Shown piece after piece: positions 11,601-23,891 of a stretch of DNA of 64,000 nt. A program made the translations under genes and the position numbers. The notes beneath the pieces are model-generated. The model had not been told where the DNA came from, made no database searches, and saw nothing but the letters and a program-made list of their open reading frames with translations. Numbering within the stretch: position 1 is the stretch's first letter; every line of letters begins with the position of its first letter. The stretch spans positions 21,235,934 through 21,299,933 of the forward strand of contig NC_045138.2 of NCBI RefSeq assembly GCF_008831285.2, given 5' to 3'. The stretch comes from Nymphaea colorata. Lineage: Eukaryota; Streptophyta; Magnoliopsida; Nymphaeales; Nymphaeaceae.

Positions 11601-14600
11601 TTTTAGTTTCTAGTAATTGGTAAATAACGTCCTCCCATTTGGCACATCTTCCACCTCAACATAAGAGAAGAAGCTTCCGTTATAGTTGACTGGCTTTATC
11701 AACTTGTTCCTTGTCATAGTAATTCATTATTCCACCCGGGCTTTCTGCTTCCTTTGGGGATTCAACTTGTTTACATTCAGGCAACTCAAGCAAACCTTGT
11801 GCTCGTTACATGCAGTTCTACATGTCTTGCTTGCAGAGCTGCTTCGTCCAAGAATGAAGAGACTTGTGCCAATAAAAAACTCTGTTAGGACCAATCAAAA
11901 GAACCTCCCAAGATAGGATTCTTATCTACCTGGGGTGAATCTAAAAACCCAATCGGCAATTACCAAAAAGAAGGATTCCACTTTTAGATCACTTAAGTTA
12001 AAATAATGATTGGAGTAATACATGCTACATTCTAAAAAGGAGTTAGACAACTCTAATATATATAAAACATTAGTGACAACCCAACCTCAAAGCATTTCTA
12101 TATCAACTACTGTAGCATCAAATTTTTTATCAACTACATGCTGCGAGTCAAAATTTGCCAATAAAAATAAGTTTGTGAACATACCGAAGTTATACAAATT
12201 TTCCACCAAAAAGGAAATGTGAAAAATTACACGTCCAGTTCGTGAGCCTGCCACTTTTTAAAGAAAATCTGAACTTCAATGTAACAAATTGACTGTAAAA
12301 ACACATGATTATCATAGAAATATTAGAAATTATACATTTGTCAAAGAACTCTCACATTCTTGTCTAGTAAATGTAAAACATTCTTTTGGTGAATTGCATC
12401 CTCCAAATATATTTGAACAAACAACCCAAAGAAGATTAAGGTTCTTTCTTCATCATTCAACAAAATAAAACTGAAACTCTTCAGAATTGAATATGATATT
12501 CACCCAATGACATCGGAAATGGAAGTCATTGATCAATTCATTTGGAACTTGGAAACCAATTTGTCAACTTAGCCAGCACATGGAACTTTTTTTTATTCAA
12601 AATCTTATATGCACCACGAGTTGTAAGCAAGTAAGCATAAACTAGAATCCAACTTTTGTATCATTTGAAAAAAAGAAAAAAAATTCTCACATGGTTCCCT
12701 GTCAAGTATATGAACAAGAAAGTGGAAGATCTATCTGTTATTCCAAAAAAAAAAAATCATATAAAATTGTCAGCAATGTCTGCCATCCATTTACACCAGA
12801 TTGACAGTGTATGCAGGTAGTACTCAATATAGATTAAATTCCTAAACTTAAAAAAAAGAGTAATAAGATGCACCTTTATCATCAACATGTAGGTATAGGC
12901 CCCCTCATTTAACAGAATTTATGAATTTATGTTTTTTCTTAAACTGACATGCCAGCTTAACATGTCTTCCAAAATGGCAAGTGGCAACCACAAGAGAAAT
13001 TGCCACCTTTCAACAGAAAACCTACAATGGAAGGAGCTGAACTTTCTTAATTTAATTGAGTTTATGATTCCAAATGAGAACAATCTAGCTTGCAATATAA
13101 AGATTTATTATTTACAATTCAAGAGTCAACATCTATACTGAAACAATTCATGCAAGAAGTAAACCACTTTTGAAGCTCATTTGTAATACATAATTCTGCA
13201 TCACATGGCCTCTTTTAAGGATAAAAACCAGACCCTTCAAATTCATGTTAAAAAGTGTTTCAAACAAAATGTGAACCGTCTAATGCATTTATAAACATTA
13301 AAAAAAAAAGTGATCTTAGTACTATCAGAATTTTGATATTATAAGAGTCATTCATATTTTTATTGTAAAAAAAAACATTATTTAAGTAAGAAAACGATTA
13401 ACTTAATATATGTTTCTCACCAAATCACTGTTAAGATCATATCTATAAGGTTAGATTGCAAAAAAAAAAGTAATAATAATAATTAATTTTAATGGATCTC
13501 GTCTTTGTCCCATATGCAAGTTATATGGTTTTGATATACTTGATGTTGCCGGATGGTTAAAAATCTATTACTAAAAGCACGATAAACAATTGCTAAAAAT
13601 ACCACAAACCATTAATGCATCATAAGCCATCGGTAATGCCCATGTGACAACTGCTTTATAATAAAAAAAATTTAATATTTTGTCATCCTGCAAGAACTCT
13701 CTCTCTCTCTCGCTATATATATATATATATATATATGATTTGCAGATTTTTGTCCAGTTTGGACAGAGAAATCCTCAGGCCTCTCACAGGCACACCGCCT
13801 GGTACATTGGGCAGTGTGTGTATAAAAACTCACCAGTTGACAGGTTAATTCAGAATGAATTGCACGTCTCCTAGGCCAACCCAGTTTCTGGATTCAAAAA
13901 TACCATAAACTTGGTAAAAGTGCCCACTACTTGGGCTCATCCAAGTTGCCAGTCATACTTCGACTCAGGTGAGTTTTCATAAGTTTTTTGGAAAAGGCCT
14001 ACATGGTTACATTGCCGTGCAACTATATTCCGAAACAGGTAAGATTGGTGAGCTATGCAGCGGTCTGTAGAAGTGTTAAATAGATTTGATTGCTTTAAAC
14101 AACATAATTGCTTAAATATGAAAAGAAGTGAGACCAAAGAAAAGCAAAAACAAAGGTTCACTTAAGCAGATTACCACTGGCAGATTCTTGAAAGCCATTA
14201 GAGAAAGGGAAGCACTTCAGAAAATTTTGAGGCTTGAAGAAAATATCACAAGGGAAAGCAAAATGGGTCACGATCCTCCCTGTCCATGGTAACAATGGTA
14301 ACCTTCTTTTTTGTGTCAGATAAGAAATGTGATTGTATGTCAAAATGTATTCCATTGGTAGAATCATACATTGAAATAGTTTGCAACTATTAGTGGAACC
14401 TTCTTTCTAAAGTGTACGGCAGTTGGAATCTTTTTTTTTTTTCAGAGCGGATTGTCCTTCACAATTGTCTTTAGATGGCTCATTCTTTTTCAGAGCGGAT
14501 TGTCCTTCACAATTGACTTTAGATGGCTCATTCTTCTTGTGCTGCCGAGTTTTTTGTTGCTTGTCAGCATATTATGGGCTTCCTTTTTATGATTCTAGCA

Positions 14601-17600
14601 AAATTCTTGGCAACAACCTTATATCAAGAACAAACCACTGTTTTGGGCAGACATTTACATTAAGCTCATCTTGGAAAAATGTTACTTTCAGTGGTCTAGA
14701 CTCCTTTGGAACAAGTGAATGAGCAGCATTTATTTGGATTGCTGTGCCATTGTACTTGGGCAAACTTAATGGCCTATAGCATGGAGGCACGAGGTAAAAA
14801 CTTTTCCTACTTGGTGATCTTTTGAAACTTTTTATACAGATAATCGTCCCCACCAGATCCTCTAAAAATTTCAAAAACTTTCTGGATACTTGATTTGCAA
14901 AGAGTTGCTAGCAGCAAATCAGAATGGTAACTCAAATTTGATTTTCAATGGCCCATGTCAAAATCACTAGCCCAAATTAGCTCCATCTATTGTCCATTAT
15001 CCTTGATTTCTTGGTTCCATTTTTTGATACTGATATCACATAAACATGTTGGCTCCAAAGTCTCACTACTTCTGCTAATTTGACAGGGAAATGCATCTCC
15101 ATCTATTGTTCACTATCCTTGATTTCTTGGTTCCGTTTTTTTTATATATTGAAACACATAAATACGTTGGATCCAAATTCTCACCACTTCTGCTAATTTA
15201 CCAGGGAATGCATCATTTTCATGATTGGCAATCTACTGCGGATAATAAATACCTTGCATGCAAGAAGTAAGGACATTATGCCAATAAACGATCCAGTAAA
15301 GCCTCAAGATAAACTAACATGATGTTTAAGAATCTTTAAGTTATGATCGAGGTATAATTGAAAACAATGATATGGGTTCAAAAAATGTCGTCCTTGTCCA
15401 CATGGAAAGATTTTCTAGTGAGAAGCAGTTAAGGAAGAAGGCTATTTATTTGATGCATTGTCAATCAAATCCATGTCAAAAGACAATGAAGGAGATGGCA
15501 GTCAGCTAATGATGGCATCAACAAGCAGATTATACAAAGAACACTCAGAGAACTCTCAAGGAGATACTGTATTCCAAGAAGGCAAGAAGAATTCTGCAAT
15601 GTGTTTTCACACACCTCACTCTCACCTAAACCTTATGAAATACTATCAAACAACCAGAAATCAAGTCTTATGTCAAAAGAGAAAAATACCCTCTTTCTAC
15701 TATTAATAATGAAATTGACAAGAAATCCTTAGCAGGTCAAAGAAGATAGGGCATCCAATTCAAATATCGGTCGGTAATAATAACTTTTCTTTGGATTTCC
15801 AACTGTTTTTATCTCAAGCTGAGAAGAAGGAAGGCTACTCTTTTCTCCAAGTTTAAAGTCACATAAAATGAATAGAGGCAAGAAATGGATAGATGCACAT
15901 TGCAAAAATTTCGGACATGGAAAAGTTTTAATAGGCCAACAGAAAAGAATGTAGGCTCCAGATGATATAAAAATAAAACGTATAAAAATAAAACGTAGAC
16001 CTCATGATAGAATTAAACCACACAAAGCAAGGTTGTAATACAAGGTTTTACTCAAGAGTATGGGAAGGATTCTGATGAAACATCGATCCTGTTATCAAGA
16101 TGGAAACTAGTTGTATCATTTTATATTTGGCTATTGACAACAAAGAGGTGTTGCTAAACAAATAGAAGAATGGTTGGGGATGGACTCCTATACAAAAGAA
16201 AGTAGACAAATAGAAACATGCATAGAGATTATTGCTTATACAAACGCAAACCTGGCAGGAAATCCAGATGAAAAAGATAATTGCTGTCAAGTTATTACAT
16301 ATTCCTCAACCAGAATCTTGTATCCTAAAGTAATTGAGAACAAAAAGGTGTTGCTAGATCAAGTATAGAAGCAAAGTATAGGCCTATGGCTATTAAAACA
16401 GCTGATGCCACATGGGTTAGATATCTATTAATTGAGATGGAGAATCTATCTATGCCACAAGGGTTAAACATCTATTAATTGTGTTGGAGAATCTATCTTA
16501 AAGTCACTTTGTTGTAAGATAATAAAAGTGCCATAAATTTTTTTTTAAATTGATTCATCATAGTCACACAAAACACATTGGAATATATCAATACTACATC
16601 AAGCAGGAAGTTGAAGATAAAAAACACTGAGACTCACTACATTTGTACTGATAATCAAGCAGTTAGTTTATTCATAGAGTGTAAAGCATAGTTTCTTGTA
16701 CCTAAAGAACAAGTTGTTCATGGTTTAAAACCATGTACAACTTGAGGAAGGCTATTAGGATGTCCTGGATCTTGATTTTATTCTGATCTAGCCCTACACG
16801 CAAGTTGTTGTATGGTAAGATTGTGGTCTTAGTAACAGAAGGTCATTGTCGTTCCAAAAAACAATTGAAAATCTGTATATAAGTAAATAGGATTAACAGA
16901 CACCCTTCACTTTTGGCCTTTCGCACACATGCTTCAGGCATCTCTTAGTTCATGCCCTTGCACATAAGAACAAATATCTAGACACCAACCCATGCATTTC
17001 ATTGCATTCTCCTAACGACGTCCATCCAACCAGTCTGGTTTTATTGTCTACGCAAAATCAATGCCTGCCTAACCCACGAACTTGTGACTCTTTTTCTTCC
17101 TTTCCCAAGATCTTTTTCCAAACATAGATTGTGATGACTAGTCCTCGTAAATCTAATGCATTCCTCCCAAAAAGAAGTTACGCAAATAAAGAAAATTACA
17201 GGTTCAAACATTTCCATCGACCTCTACTATGAACAGAGAAAGGATGATATACAAATTCGCATTGAATATGCCTGTACAAAGTGGCACAAATACAACCTAC
17301 AAAAAATTTGCTCAAATTAACAACACATGTGATGCATAACAGCATAATGATAGGCACTATAACCTTGGATGAGTTACATCCTGTACTATCTGCAAAGCCT
17401 GTTCGGTATTTCAGATAGACAACAACCAATAGTTTATATAAAGAATCTCGACTCCATTCCAAAGAATTCAAAACAAAAAGAATTAAAAGAAAGAAAAAAA
17501 AAATTGATCTTAGAAATAATGACCATGAGGTAGAAATTGGAGAAGAAGTAAAAAAAAAATGGAACCAATAAAGCCTTAAATTTACTACCAGGATCAAATA

Positions 17601-19487
17601 TTGGTCAAATGTCAACATTCAAAAGAGTAACAACAAAGTTAAGCAGCTATTGCATTGAAAGACCCCTTCAGTTATGGTACAAGGATTCATCAACATCTCA
17701 TACTTCCTCAGCATATAATATTTCTTCTACCGAGTAAGCCCGTTATCTATTCAGCTGCGGATAGTGATAGAGAATAAATAACCACCCAGGCCCAAGAGGT
17801 AGAGAAAAACGGTCTGATCAGAAGATCAAACCCAATATTCCAGTAATTGTCCATCGCGAGAGATCATGCTTAAGTCAAAAGAGGCAAAGCCATTATTGTG
17901 TAACAATAGATATTAAATGGCCTTCATCGAACAAAATAATTCTCATCCAAAAAGAAGCTAAATGAAAAGTATTGTGAAAGTTAGGTTGTAAACACGAAAA
18001 CAACATTTTCTATCCAAATGGGCTACAAGAGCAGCTTCCCTGTCCCGCAAAATAAAATATCATGCTGTTTACATTTCATCATCAAACACATTATTGATAC
18101 CAACAAAAAGACGGAGGGGGAGCCAGAAATAGGGAGGACCAATCATGTTAGAAAAATTTCTGGGGGCAGGGCTTGATAGAAACTATGATAAGTCAAACAT
18201 AGTCCTGCCAGTTTTATTCCTCCATGTTCCTTGTCATGAAAATCCCATGAATTCTTATTTCTTCGGTAAGGAACGCATACAGTACCGAATTCTACTGATC
18301 CTGTATCACCAAGATGAAGCATTTGACGCCATAAAGGGAGAATAAAGAGATTATTTTTTCCAACAGATGCAAATCTAAACGCGTATACAGGAGAATCAAG
18401 GGGAGGAAGAAGAACAAATAAAGGACCCTCAAAGGTATAGAGTAAAGTTTTATCTACTTGATATTGATCAGACAAAGTATACCTGATCAAGCACAGCATC
18501 GTTGATCAGATCCGAAGCGACCTCCCTCGATTCCGATATGACAGTCAAATCATCGGGCACCCACTTCCTGTTGGCCGGCGGAGAAAGCAAGGTGGCGAAC
18601 CTCTGCAGATCTTTGCTCTCCTTATGCATCACCTTCGCCACCTTCTTCTTCGCCAACGCGAACACCACCTGATCCATGCTGTCGTCGTTCATGAAGACCT
18701 CGAAGGTGATCTGGTCCTTGCAAGGAACGACCAAATTGTAGAGCCTCGAGATGAGGTCGTGCCGGCTTTGCAACTCCATGGTGGCCAACAGGCTCTGGCA
18801 GAACCTCCTCCCGCTCGCGTAGAATTTGAAAACGTTCTGCCCTTCCTTGAGAAGCAGAGGGGTGTCCTTGCCATCGCCGGTGCCCAGAAGGCTGAAATTC
18901 TTCTCGAAGATGGAATCCTTGGTAGCGAAATGCGCCGCCCACGCTAACGCTATGTTCTCGTTCTCCCGCTTCCCGGTGAAGTAATTCACGGCAAAGGCGA
19001 TTAGGAAGCTGACGCAGATCATCTCCACATGGTACGAGGATCTTCTAGTGCTGGAAGGAGCAACAGGGGAGTCGTCGGCCGTCTGATTTTTCAGGGTTTC
19101 TTCCGGTTGGGGCTCTTCCTCCTTGGTGGGTTGGTTGTGCATGGGAATTCCCTCGAATTCGTCCTCATCCCAGTACTCGAACGTTGACGCAACCGAAGAT
19201 GGTGGCGGCGGCGTTTGCTGCTGCTCTCCCTCTTGAGTCTGGTCGGCTGTTTCTGCCGATTCAGGAGGTTGGAAATCTGATGAATGGGTGATGGGGGGGT
19301 GTGAAGTCGAGCGGAAAGTGATGGTTTCATCGAGTTCTTCCGTCTCCTCGATCGGTTCCTCTTCGTCACCGAAACCTTCGAATTGGGGGGAAGCGATGCA
19401 GGCAGAGAAGAGCTTCGTCGAAAGGAGGGCGATCAGAGAGAAGAGGACGAGAGAGCGGCAGAGTTGGGTTCGCCCACCGCTGGCCAT
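8647..19487 (-). CDS. CCDC47 homologue (DUF1682), ER membrane protein, 3 exons
   Basis: CCDC47 is an ER membrane protein that, in animals, partners Asterix in the PAT complex and helps multipass membrane proteins fold at the translocon. The plant relatives are the At5g49945-type DUF1682 proteins. Exons, read on the minus strand, are 19487-18483, 9206-9003 and 8877-8647. All junctions are GT-AG and phase 0. The introns are 9276 and 125 bp. The product is 479 aa, the usual family length. Residues 1-32 look like a signal peptide ending near SACIA. Residues 36-140 are acidic and low-complexity (FEGFGDEEE, EYWDEDEFEG). One membrane span lies at about 153-172 (EMICVSFLIAFAVNYF). The conserved cytosolic domain follows (DSIFEKNFSLLGTGDG, KFYASGRRFC, PYYIDLIGRYKL). 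The tail at 404-479 is a lysine- and glutamate-rich coiled coil ending KVKMTRVH. An in-frame upstream ATG at 19506-19508 would add seven residues before the signal peptide; the MASGG start is preferred because it puts the hydrophobic stretch nearer the N-terminus. Confidence 0.93.
9667..10637. repeat. Tandem duplication, 484-bp unit, two copies
   Basis: TAGTAGGGTGAAAC begins at 9667 and again at 10151. The two copies run side by side through TCTCTACTACTACTTC, CAGTTGACAAATTGTTATG and CATGTCTGTGCATGTCAGTA, with only scattered substitutions and a length change in a poly(T) run. The second copy ends near 10637, where a third TAGTA begins. The unit is non-coding, and I could not assign it to a transposon family. 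Confidence 0.9.
11269..11365 (-). mobile_element. Ty1/copia reverse transcriptase fragment
   Basis: On the minus strand this reads HQLDIKAVFLHGELKELYVK followed by SQYGSIK, equivalent to the conserved copia RT stretch QLDVKNAFLHGDLKEEVYM. It is the same strand as the host gene and lies inside its first intron. Sequence further upstream on the minus strand, to about 12000, may belong to the same relic but has no clear motif. Confidence 0.65.
13217..13490. repeat. Dispersed AT-rich repeat, copy A
   Basis: This starts GGATAAAAACCAG and runs through TGTGAACCGTCTAATGCATT, ACTATCAGAATTTTGAT, and CACCAAATCACTG with AAGATC, to TTAGATTGCAAAAA. Copies B (26035-26255) and C (57660-57955) carry the same order of blocks. 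There are no obvious terminal repeats, and the class is unknown. Confidence 0.65.
14442..14537. repeat. Tandem duplication, 48-bp unit
   Basis: TCAGAGCGGATTGTCCTTC starts at 14442 and at 14490. The two units are nearly identical, and the second differs by a T-to-A change in CAATTG(T/A)CTTTAG. Confidence 0.9.
14982..15211. repeat. Tandem duplication, 115-bp unit
   Basis: CTCCATCTATTGT begins at 14982 and at 15097. Both units continue through CTTGATTTCTTGGTTCC, ACATAAA.A.GTTGG and CACTTCTGCTAATTT, with moderate divergence. Confidence 0.85.
15990..16870 (+). mobile_element. Ty1/copia relic: RNase H end and possible LTR start
   Basis: At 16230-16300 the plus strand reads AYTNANLAGNPDEKDN then VITYSSTRI, matching the copia RNase H stretch YTDADWAGNPDDRRS. 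Further on, HTKHIGIYQYYIKQEVEDK-like sequence (16565-16620) matches the THTKHIEIDxHYIREKVE end of the same domain. It opposes the direction of the host gene. Within it a 47-bp piece is tandemly duplicated (TGCCACA at 16406 and 16453). It has many stops and frameshifts. Confidence 0.7.
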
Positions 19488-19630
19488 TGTCTGGAAGGGA
19501 ACCAACAAACCCCGAACGTTCTCTCCCTCCCCACCTCTACTTCTACAATACAGAGAGAGAGAAGGGTGAGCCCAAGGGAGGCCAGATTCCGAAGTAGGTG
19601 AGCAGAATTAGCGGGCTCGCACACAGGCCT
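19488..19630 (-). promoter_or_regulatory. 5' leader and proximal promoter of the CCDC47 homologue
   Basis: Read on the minus strand, the leader is rich in pyrimidines (CTCTCTCTGTATTG, AGGTGGGGAGGGAGAG on the complement). It contains CTTGGGCTCACC, which includes a TGGGCT element of the site II type common in plant housekeeping promoters. No TATA box was seen near it, as is usual for such genes. The transcription start was not determined. Confidence 0.3.
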
Positions 19631-20828
19631 AGTGATTTTTTTTTTTTTTTTTGTTAATTCTGTGTTGAAGGTTCAATCCATAGATGAAGTTTTACCATGT
19701 TTACGCACACATATTCGCAAATCACGTTGTTTTTTTCACTATATCAAAGCATTAATCCAACAATAATGTGTTAAATGATTGAATTTACTGTTGCAGTAAA
19801 TAAGTCATATGAAAGGCGTTGATATGGTTGAACAAAATGTTGAAGCACACATGGACAGAGCAACCATGATCTCATAAAACATGTTCTTGGATACAATTTG
19901 ACATTCAATTTGGTTTTTTAAATCCGAGTAGTTAGAATCAATGAAAAAACGCACATATCGAATTAGCAATCAAATTTGAAATTTTATGTTAGATTATTTT
20001 CTACCAAATCCAACGGATATATATATCCAATTTAGTGGACATTGAATCCAATTACATGTAGAATGCTAGATGCACCATTGCATTTGAGTTTTGACTATGA
20101 AACAGAATAAGCAATGGTATTGGTTGGCGGTTTGAGAAAGGCAAGGTCACTCTTTCTTCTCTATGTTCTTAGGGTATAGTGCTGTTTCTTAATTCAAGTG
20201 GTCTAAGTAAACGTGAGGCACAATTATGTCTTTCAAAAGTTTTGGCATGTCTTTTTATCCTTATCGGATATCCTGCTTTCCATTATGTTTTCTCAAAATA
20301 ACGTGATGATTTTTCTACCGATCAAATTATCACTTCAAATGATGTGCTTCAAAAGTTTTAATTTGTTAAATGGAAACAGTAAATTGCATCTATCGGAGTT
20401 GACAGTAGGCATAGTTGGTCGACTTGAGCGTACAATTGGTCGACTTGAGCGTTGCGCCCATAAAGTCCGTTTAATTTTTATGAGTGTTACTCTTTTATAC
20501 TATAAATAGTGGCATACACAACACATTGAAGGAGTCCCAAACCTTCAAGGTGGAGGAAATGGTGGCTTTAACTTTCACAGACTGTTATCAAACTACCTTG
20601 ACATATTTAATCAATTGATCAAATGTTTTTCGATCATAAAACAAGGTAAAAAAGCAGAGAGAGAGAGAGAGAATAGTGCCTAATTTATCCATGTAAAATC
20701 TGTGCATAATCATTAAAATCATGGAAATGTGCTTCTAAAAATTGTCTCTCTCCGTTTTCGCACTGTATAACAATTTTTTTCTCTCTTTTTTTTATTAAGC
20801 ATGTATTTGGTATGGGTAAATCGGCAAC

Positions 20829-20866
<38 letters not shown>

Positions 20867-21515
20867 GCTTAATTTCTTAGGAGCCACTCATTTTCTTTCA
20901 GCTTGAAAATGCATCGAACGTATAAATTGTTAAATTTAACATGTTTTATACACTAAATGAACTATAAAATCGTATCAAGGAGGTTAGATGAAATAAAAAA
21001 AAAAAAACAGTAAAAACACATTAAAAAAGGTTTTTCAAAACCTTACTTTCACAAGTTCCAATAGTTGTGATATAGAGTTAAATATATGTGCAGTTAAGGA
21101 AAGAAGAAGATGCACCTAAACAACTTTGTCTACTGTAGGTGCTCCAAAGACGAGGAGAAATTTAGATTGTCATTTGGTACATATTTCCAAAGAAGAGAAA
21201 ACGTTTTTCGTGTTATTTGATATTTAATGGAAATTTCACGTACAATTTTTTCACCATGATTATTGGAAAAGCTAATAAAACTTGAACCTATGAAAATGAT
21301 TGTTTGGTCCAAAAAAGTTAGATGTGTGCTCATCATTGGATTCTTTAGTAGGCAATCTTTCTAATAAGTCATCTTGATGGCAAGTCATGCTTTTTGTTCC
21401 GCTAGGGCGGCTTGTGAAGAAGTGTTTTTCATGTCATGGTGATGGTAAGTCATGCCTTTTGAAAGAATAAAATATCCTCTTTAACAGGTATAACTTAGCT
21501 AGTTCCGCTACCGGT
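19631..21515. other. AT-rich intergenic DNA with a (CT)n microsatellite
   Basis: A CT run lies at 20832-20862 and a GA run near 20657-20672. A 21-bp tandem duplication lies near 20417-20454 (TTGGTCGACTTGAGCGT twice). No gene was recognised. Confidence 0.6.
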
Positions 21516-22165
21516 TAGGAATGTATTTCTAGCTTGGGCTCAACTCAAACTCTCCCATATAAGTTCGGCTTGAACTCGACTCGTTTAATAAATAAGTCAA
21601 GTCCGAGCTCGAGTAATAAACGAGTCGAGTTCGAGTTACACGAGCTCCACTCATTTAAACTCGACTTGCTCGTTTGTTTTGTTATTTTCATGTTATGTCT
21701 TTTAACTCTCTCCTTTTTTATTTTTTATTTTTTTCTCCCTCTCTCTCTCTCTCTCTTTGTTTTTCTGTCTCTTATTCTTCATTTTCTTCCTCTTTTTCCT
21801 CCTCCTACCTTCTCTTCCTATCGGGCTCCAACCACAAGTCGCAAACCAAGTAATAGTTTTTTTTGTTTCAATGTTAAGTTATACGAATCAGTGTATACTT
21901 GATTTTTTATGTAAGCAATGAGATTTAGGTTGATACTCTTCACACACTGTTTTCCAGTGAACAATGTATGTTTTATAGAAGACCATGGAATAATATTGCA
22001 GTTGTTGTTGTTGTTTTTTTTTTCCTTCCATAGCATGAAGAATATGAAAATCATTATTCATTAACGAGCTTAGATGAGTCGAGCTTGCCTCATAAAGCTC
22101 GGCTTGAGCTTGAGCCACGCAATTCGTGCGTCGTTTCGACTCGACTCGCTCGTTGAACATTCCTA
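21516..22165. mobile_element. Non-autonomous hAT-like element, GAGCTCGAG type
   Basis: The ends are TAGGAATGT (from 21516) and ACATTCCTA (to 22165), 9-bp perfect inverted repeats. The subterminal regions are full of GAGTCGAG and GAGCTCGAG motifs in both directions. The centre (about 21700-21830) is almost pure pyrimidine on the plus strand. The flanking octamers ctaccggt and ttagcgac match at only 4 of 8 positions, so the target duplication has decayed or the ends have moved slightly. Confidence 0.6.
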
Positions 22166-22470
22166 TTAGCGACTTGTGAAGGAGTGAGTCTTTAGTTTAA
22201 TTCTCATGGGTGCTATCTCTCGCTCTCTAAGGCTTAGTTGGTAGGGCAAGCCATGAAATTTGAAGGATATACCACTATCATATTTGCTGCTAATACAACC
22301 CAGGACCCTATCCCAAGAAGATCCCAAGCCTGCCACCTACCATTAAAGAAGTGAAAATCAATAGCTAAATTACATTAAAAGTTGAGAATAAAAGTCCAAT
22401 ATTTGTGTAATGTTGAATTCCACCAAAGCATGACCATGGAATGCATTAGTCTTGCCTCCCTCTGATTAAG

Positions 22471-22486
22471 CCCCCCCCCCCCCCCC

Positions 22487-22569
<83 letters not shown>
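22471..22569. repeat. Compound microsatellite: C17, A32, (TA)25
   Basis: A run of 17 C (22471-22487) passes directly into 32 A (22488-22519) and then a TA run to 22569. Homopolymer lengths in an assembly are uncertain. No gene was seen in the adjoining 22170-22470 or 22570-23010. Confidence 0.9.
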
Positions 22570-22572
<3 letters not shown>

Positions 22573-23013
22573 TTGATGACGTTTCTTAATATAATCAGAA
22601 TCTGTAGATGTGCTTTCCAGTTTCAGAACAAGTTAGTTTAATGAAAAATCTAAATGCCAATTTTATATATGATTAATGTTTCACCTCTTAACATGTATAA
22701 GTTTCATATATATATAACCCCCTATCAATGTCTTGGATTAAATAGAACATGGTAATAACGTTTTATCAATTTAAATTCACAAAACAACATTTTTTCACAC
22801 AAATTCTTGCTGGGGTCTAACCAAGATAGGTCAGATGCGAGCACATTCACCAAATATATTTTGGTTTGGATTGCTCAGCCCAAAATAGGGCGAGCTCAAT
22901 TTCAGCTTGTGGCGTGTGAGAATACGAGTTTGCTTGTGTAAATAAGTTACACTGTTTTTCTACGTCCTTTTAAATGCTTAAAAATCTATATAATGTCAAA
23001 GACATAAAATATG

Positions 23014-23800
23014 ACACTACAAAAGAAATTGGTTTTATCGACATGTGGAAAATATACGTTGGTGAACGTCAACTTTCATGTCGGTCTTACCAATTTTTAA
23101 TGACGTAGATATCTGGGCGTCAGTTAAAATCACTATTAGCGATGCGTGGAGCTAATGTGTCGATGAAGTTCAATCTTTGCCAACATCTACCTACCGTAGG
23201 ATGTCGATGGAAGTGAAGAAACCGTTCATCTTTAGCGACACATTACAGTTCTCACGTCCATGAATTTTTTCGATGTTGGCTATTAGCACGTCCATCTATG
23301 CATGTCAGTAATTGTCATCGACGCATGAAAACGCGGCCTGAACGTCGATAATGTTTACCACATTAACATTACCGACGTTTTGAAGTTATTGGACGATTTT
23401 TATGTGTCGGTAAAAGCTTCCTTGACTTATTTGCTCTGCTCAAACCTTTCTTTTTCCTTTCTTCTTTCCTCTTTGCTTTCCTCTTCACTCTTTCTTCCCA
23501 CCAGGGTGGGATTTTTCGATGAGCTCTTCTTCTTCATGATGTTTGTGGGCTGCTTAAAGATTGAAAAGGTTGGTTCATCGACCTCTTTTTTAAAAAAAAA
23601 AAAATTATATAATTAAAAGTTAAAACGTGCTTGTGGGGGATATATCTGAATTTTTTATCTGAATTTCTTTCAACGAGATCTTACTGTACCCTACACCAAC
23701 ACTTCTGTCTATTGTATCGGTAATGATTTTTACCGACACTCCCTTGATCAACAAAAGAACGGAGCGTCGATAAAACGATTATCGACATGCGTTCTTTTCC
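23014..23800. mobile_element. CACTA-type non-autonomous element
   Basis: The left end CACTACAAAAGAAATTGG matches the CACTACAAGAAA ends of plant En/Spm elements. Short subterminal motifs recur in both directions: TATCGACAT, GTCGATGAAG, GTCGATGG, CGTCGATAA, ACCGACGTT and GTCGGTAA. The right part (23770-23800) has TCGATAAAACGATTATCGAC then GTTCTTTTCCACCTA, an imperfect inverted copy of the left end. The 3-bp target duplication could not be fixed. Confidence 0.6.
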
Positions 23801-23891
23801 ACCTACATTTTGTATCCCTCCGTAATTCCTAGGTTTTTTATTGGTGCGATGTAAACGAGTCTATGTGAACATTTTCGAGACAAACACTTAG

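Larger units (their letters stand above)
9207..18482 (-). other. Giant intron 1 of the CCDC47 homologue
   Basis: The donor GTATAC lies at 18482 and the acceptor TTTGGCATGTGCAG ends at 9207, both read on the minus strand. The 9.3-kb intron contains a 484-bp tandem duplication, copia relics on both strands, three smaller tandem duplications and one copy of a dispersed AT-rich repeat; each is listed separately. The remaining stretches (10640-11260, 11370-13210, 13500-14440, 15220-15980 and 16880-18480) are AT-rich, and nothing coding was recognised in them. Confidence 0.85.

Noticed and set aside
17196-17618. 140-codon hydrophobic ORF on the minus strand
   Set aside because: It lies inside the CCDC47 intron, is driven by poly(T)-rich codons and has no recognisable motif.
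18622-18947. Long open frames on both strands over CCDC47 exon 1
   Set aside because: They are shadows of the GC-rich exon in other frames; only the DUF1682 frame shows family motifs and splice signals.
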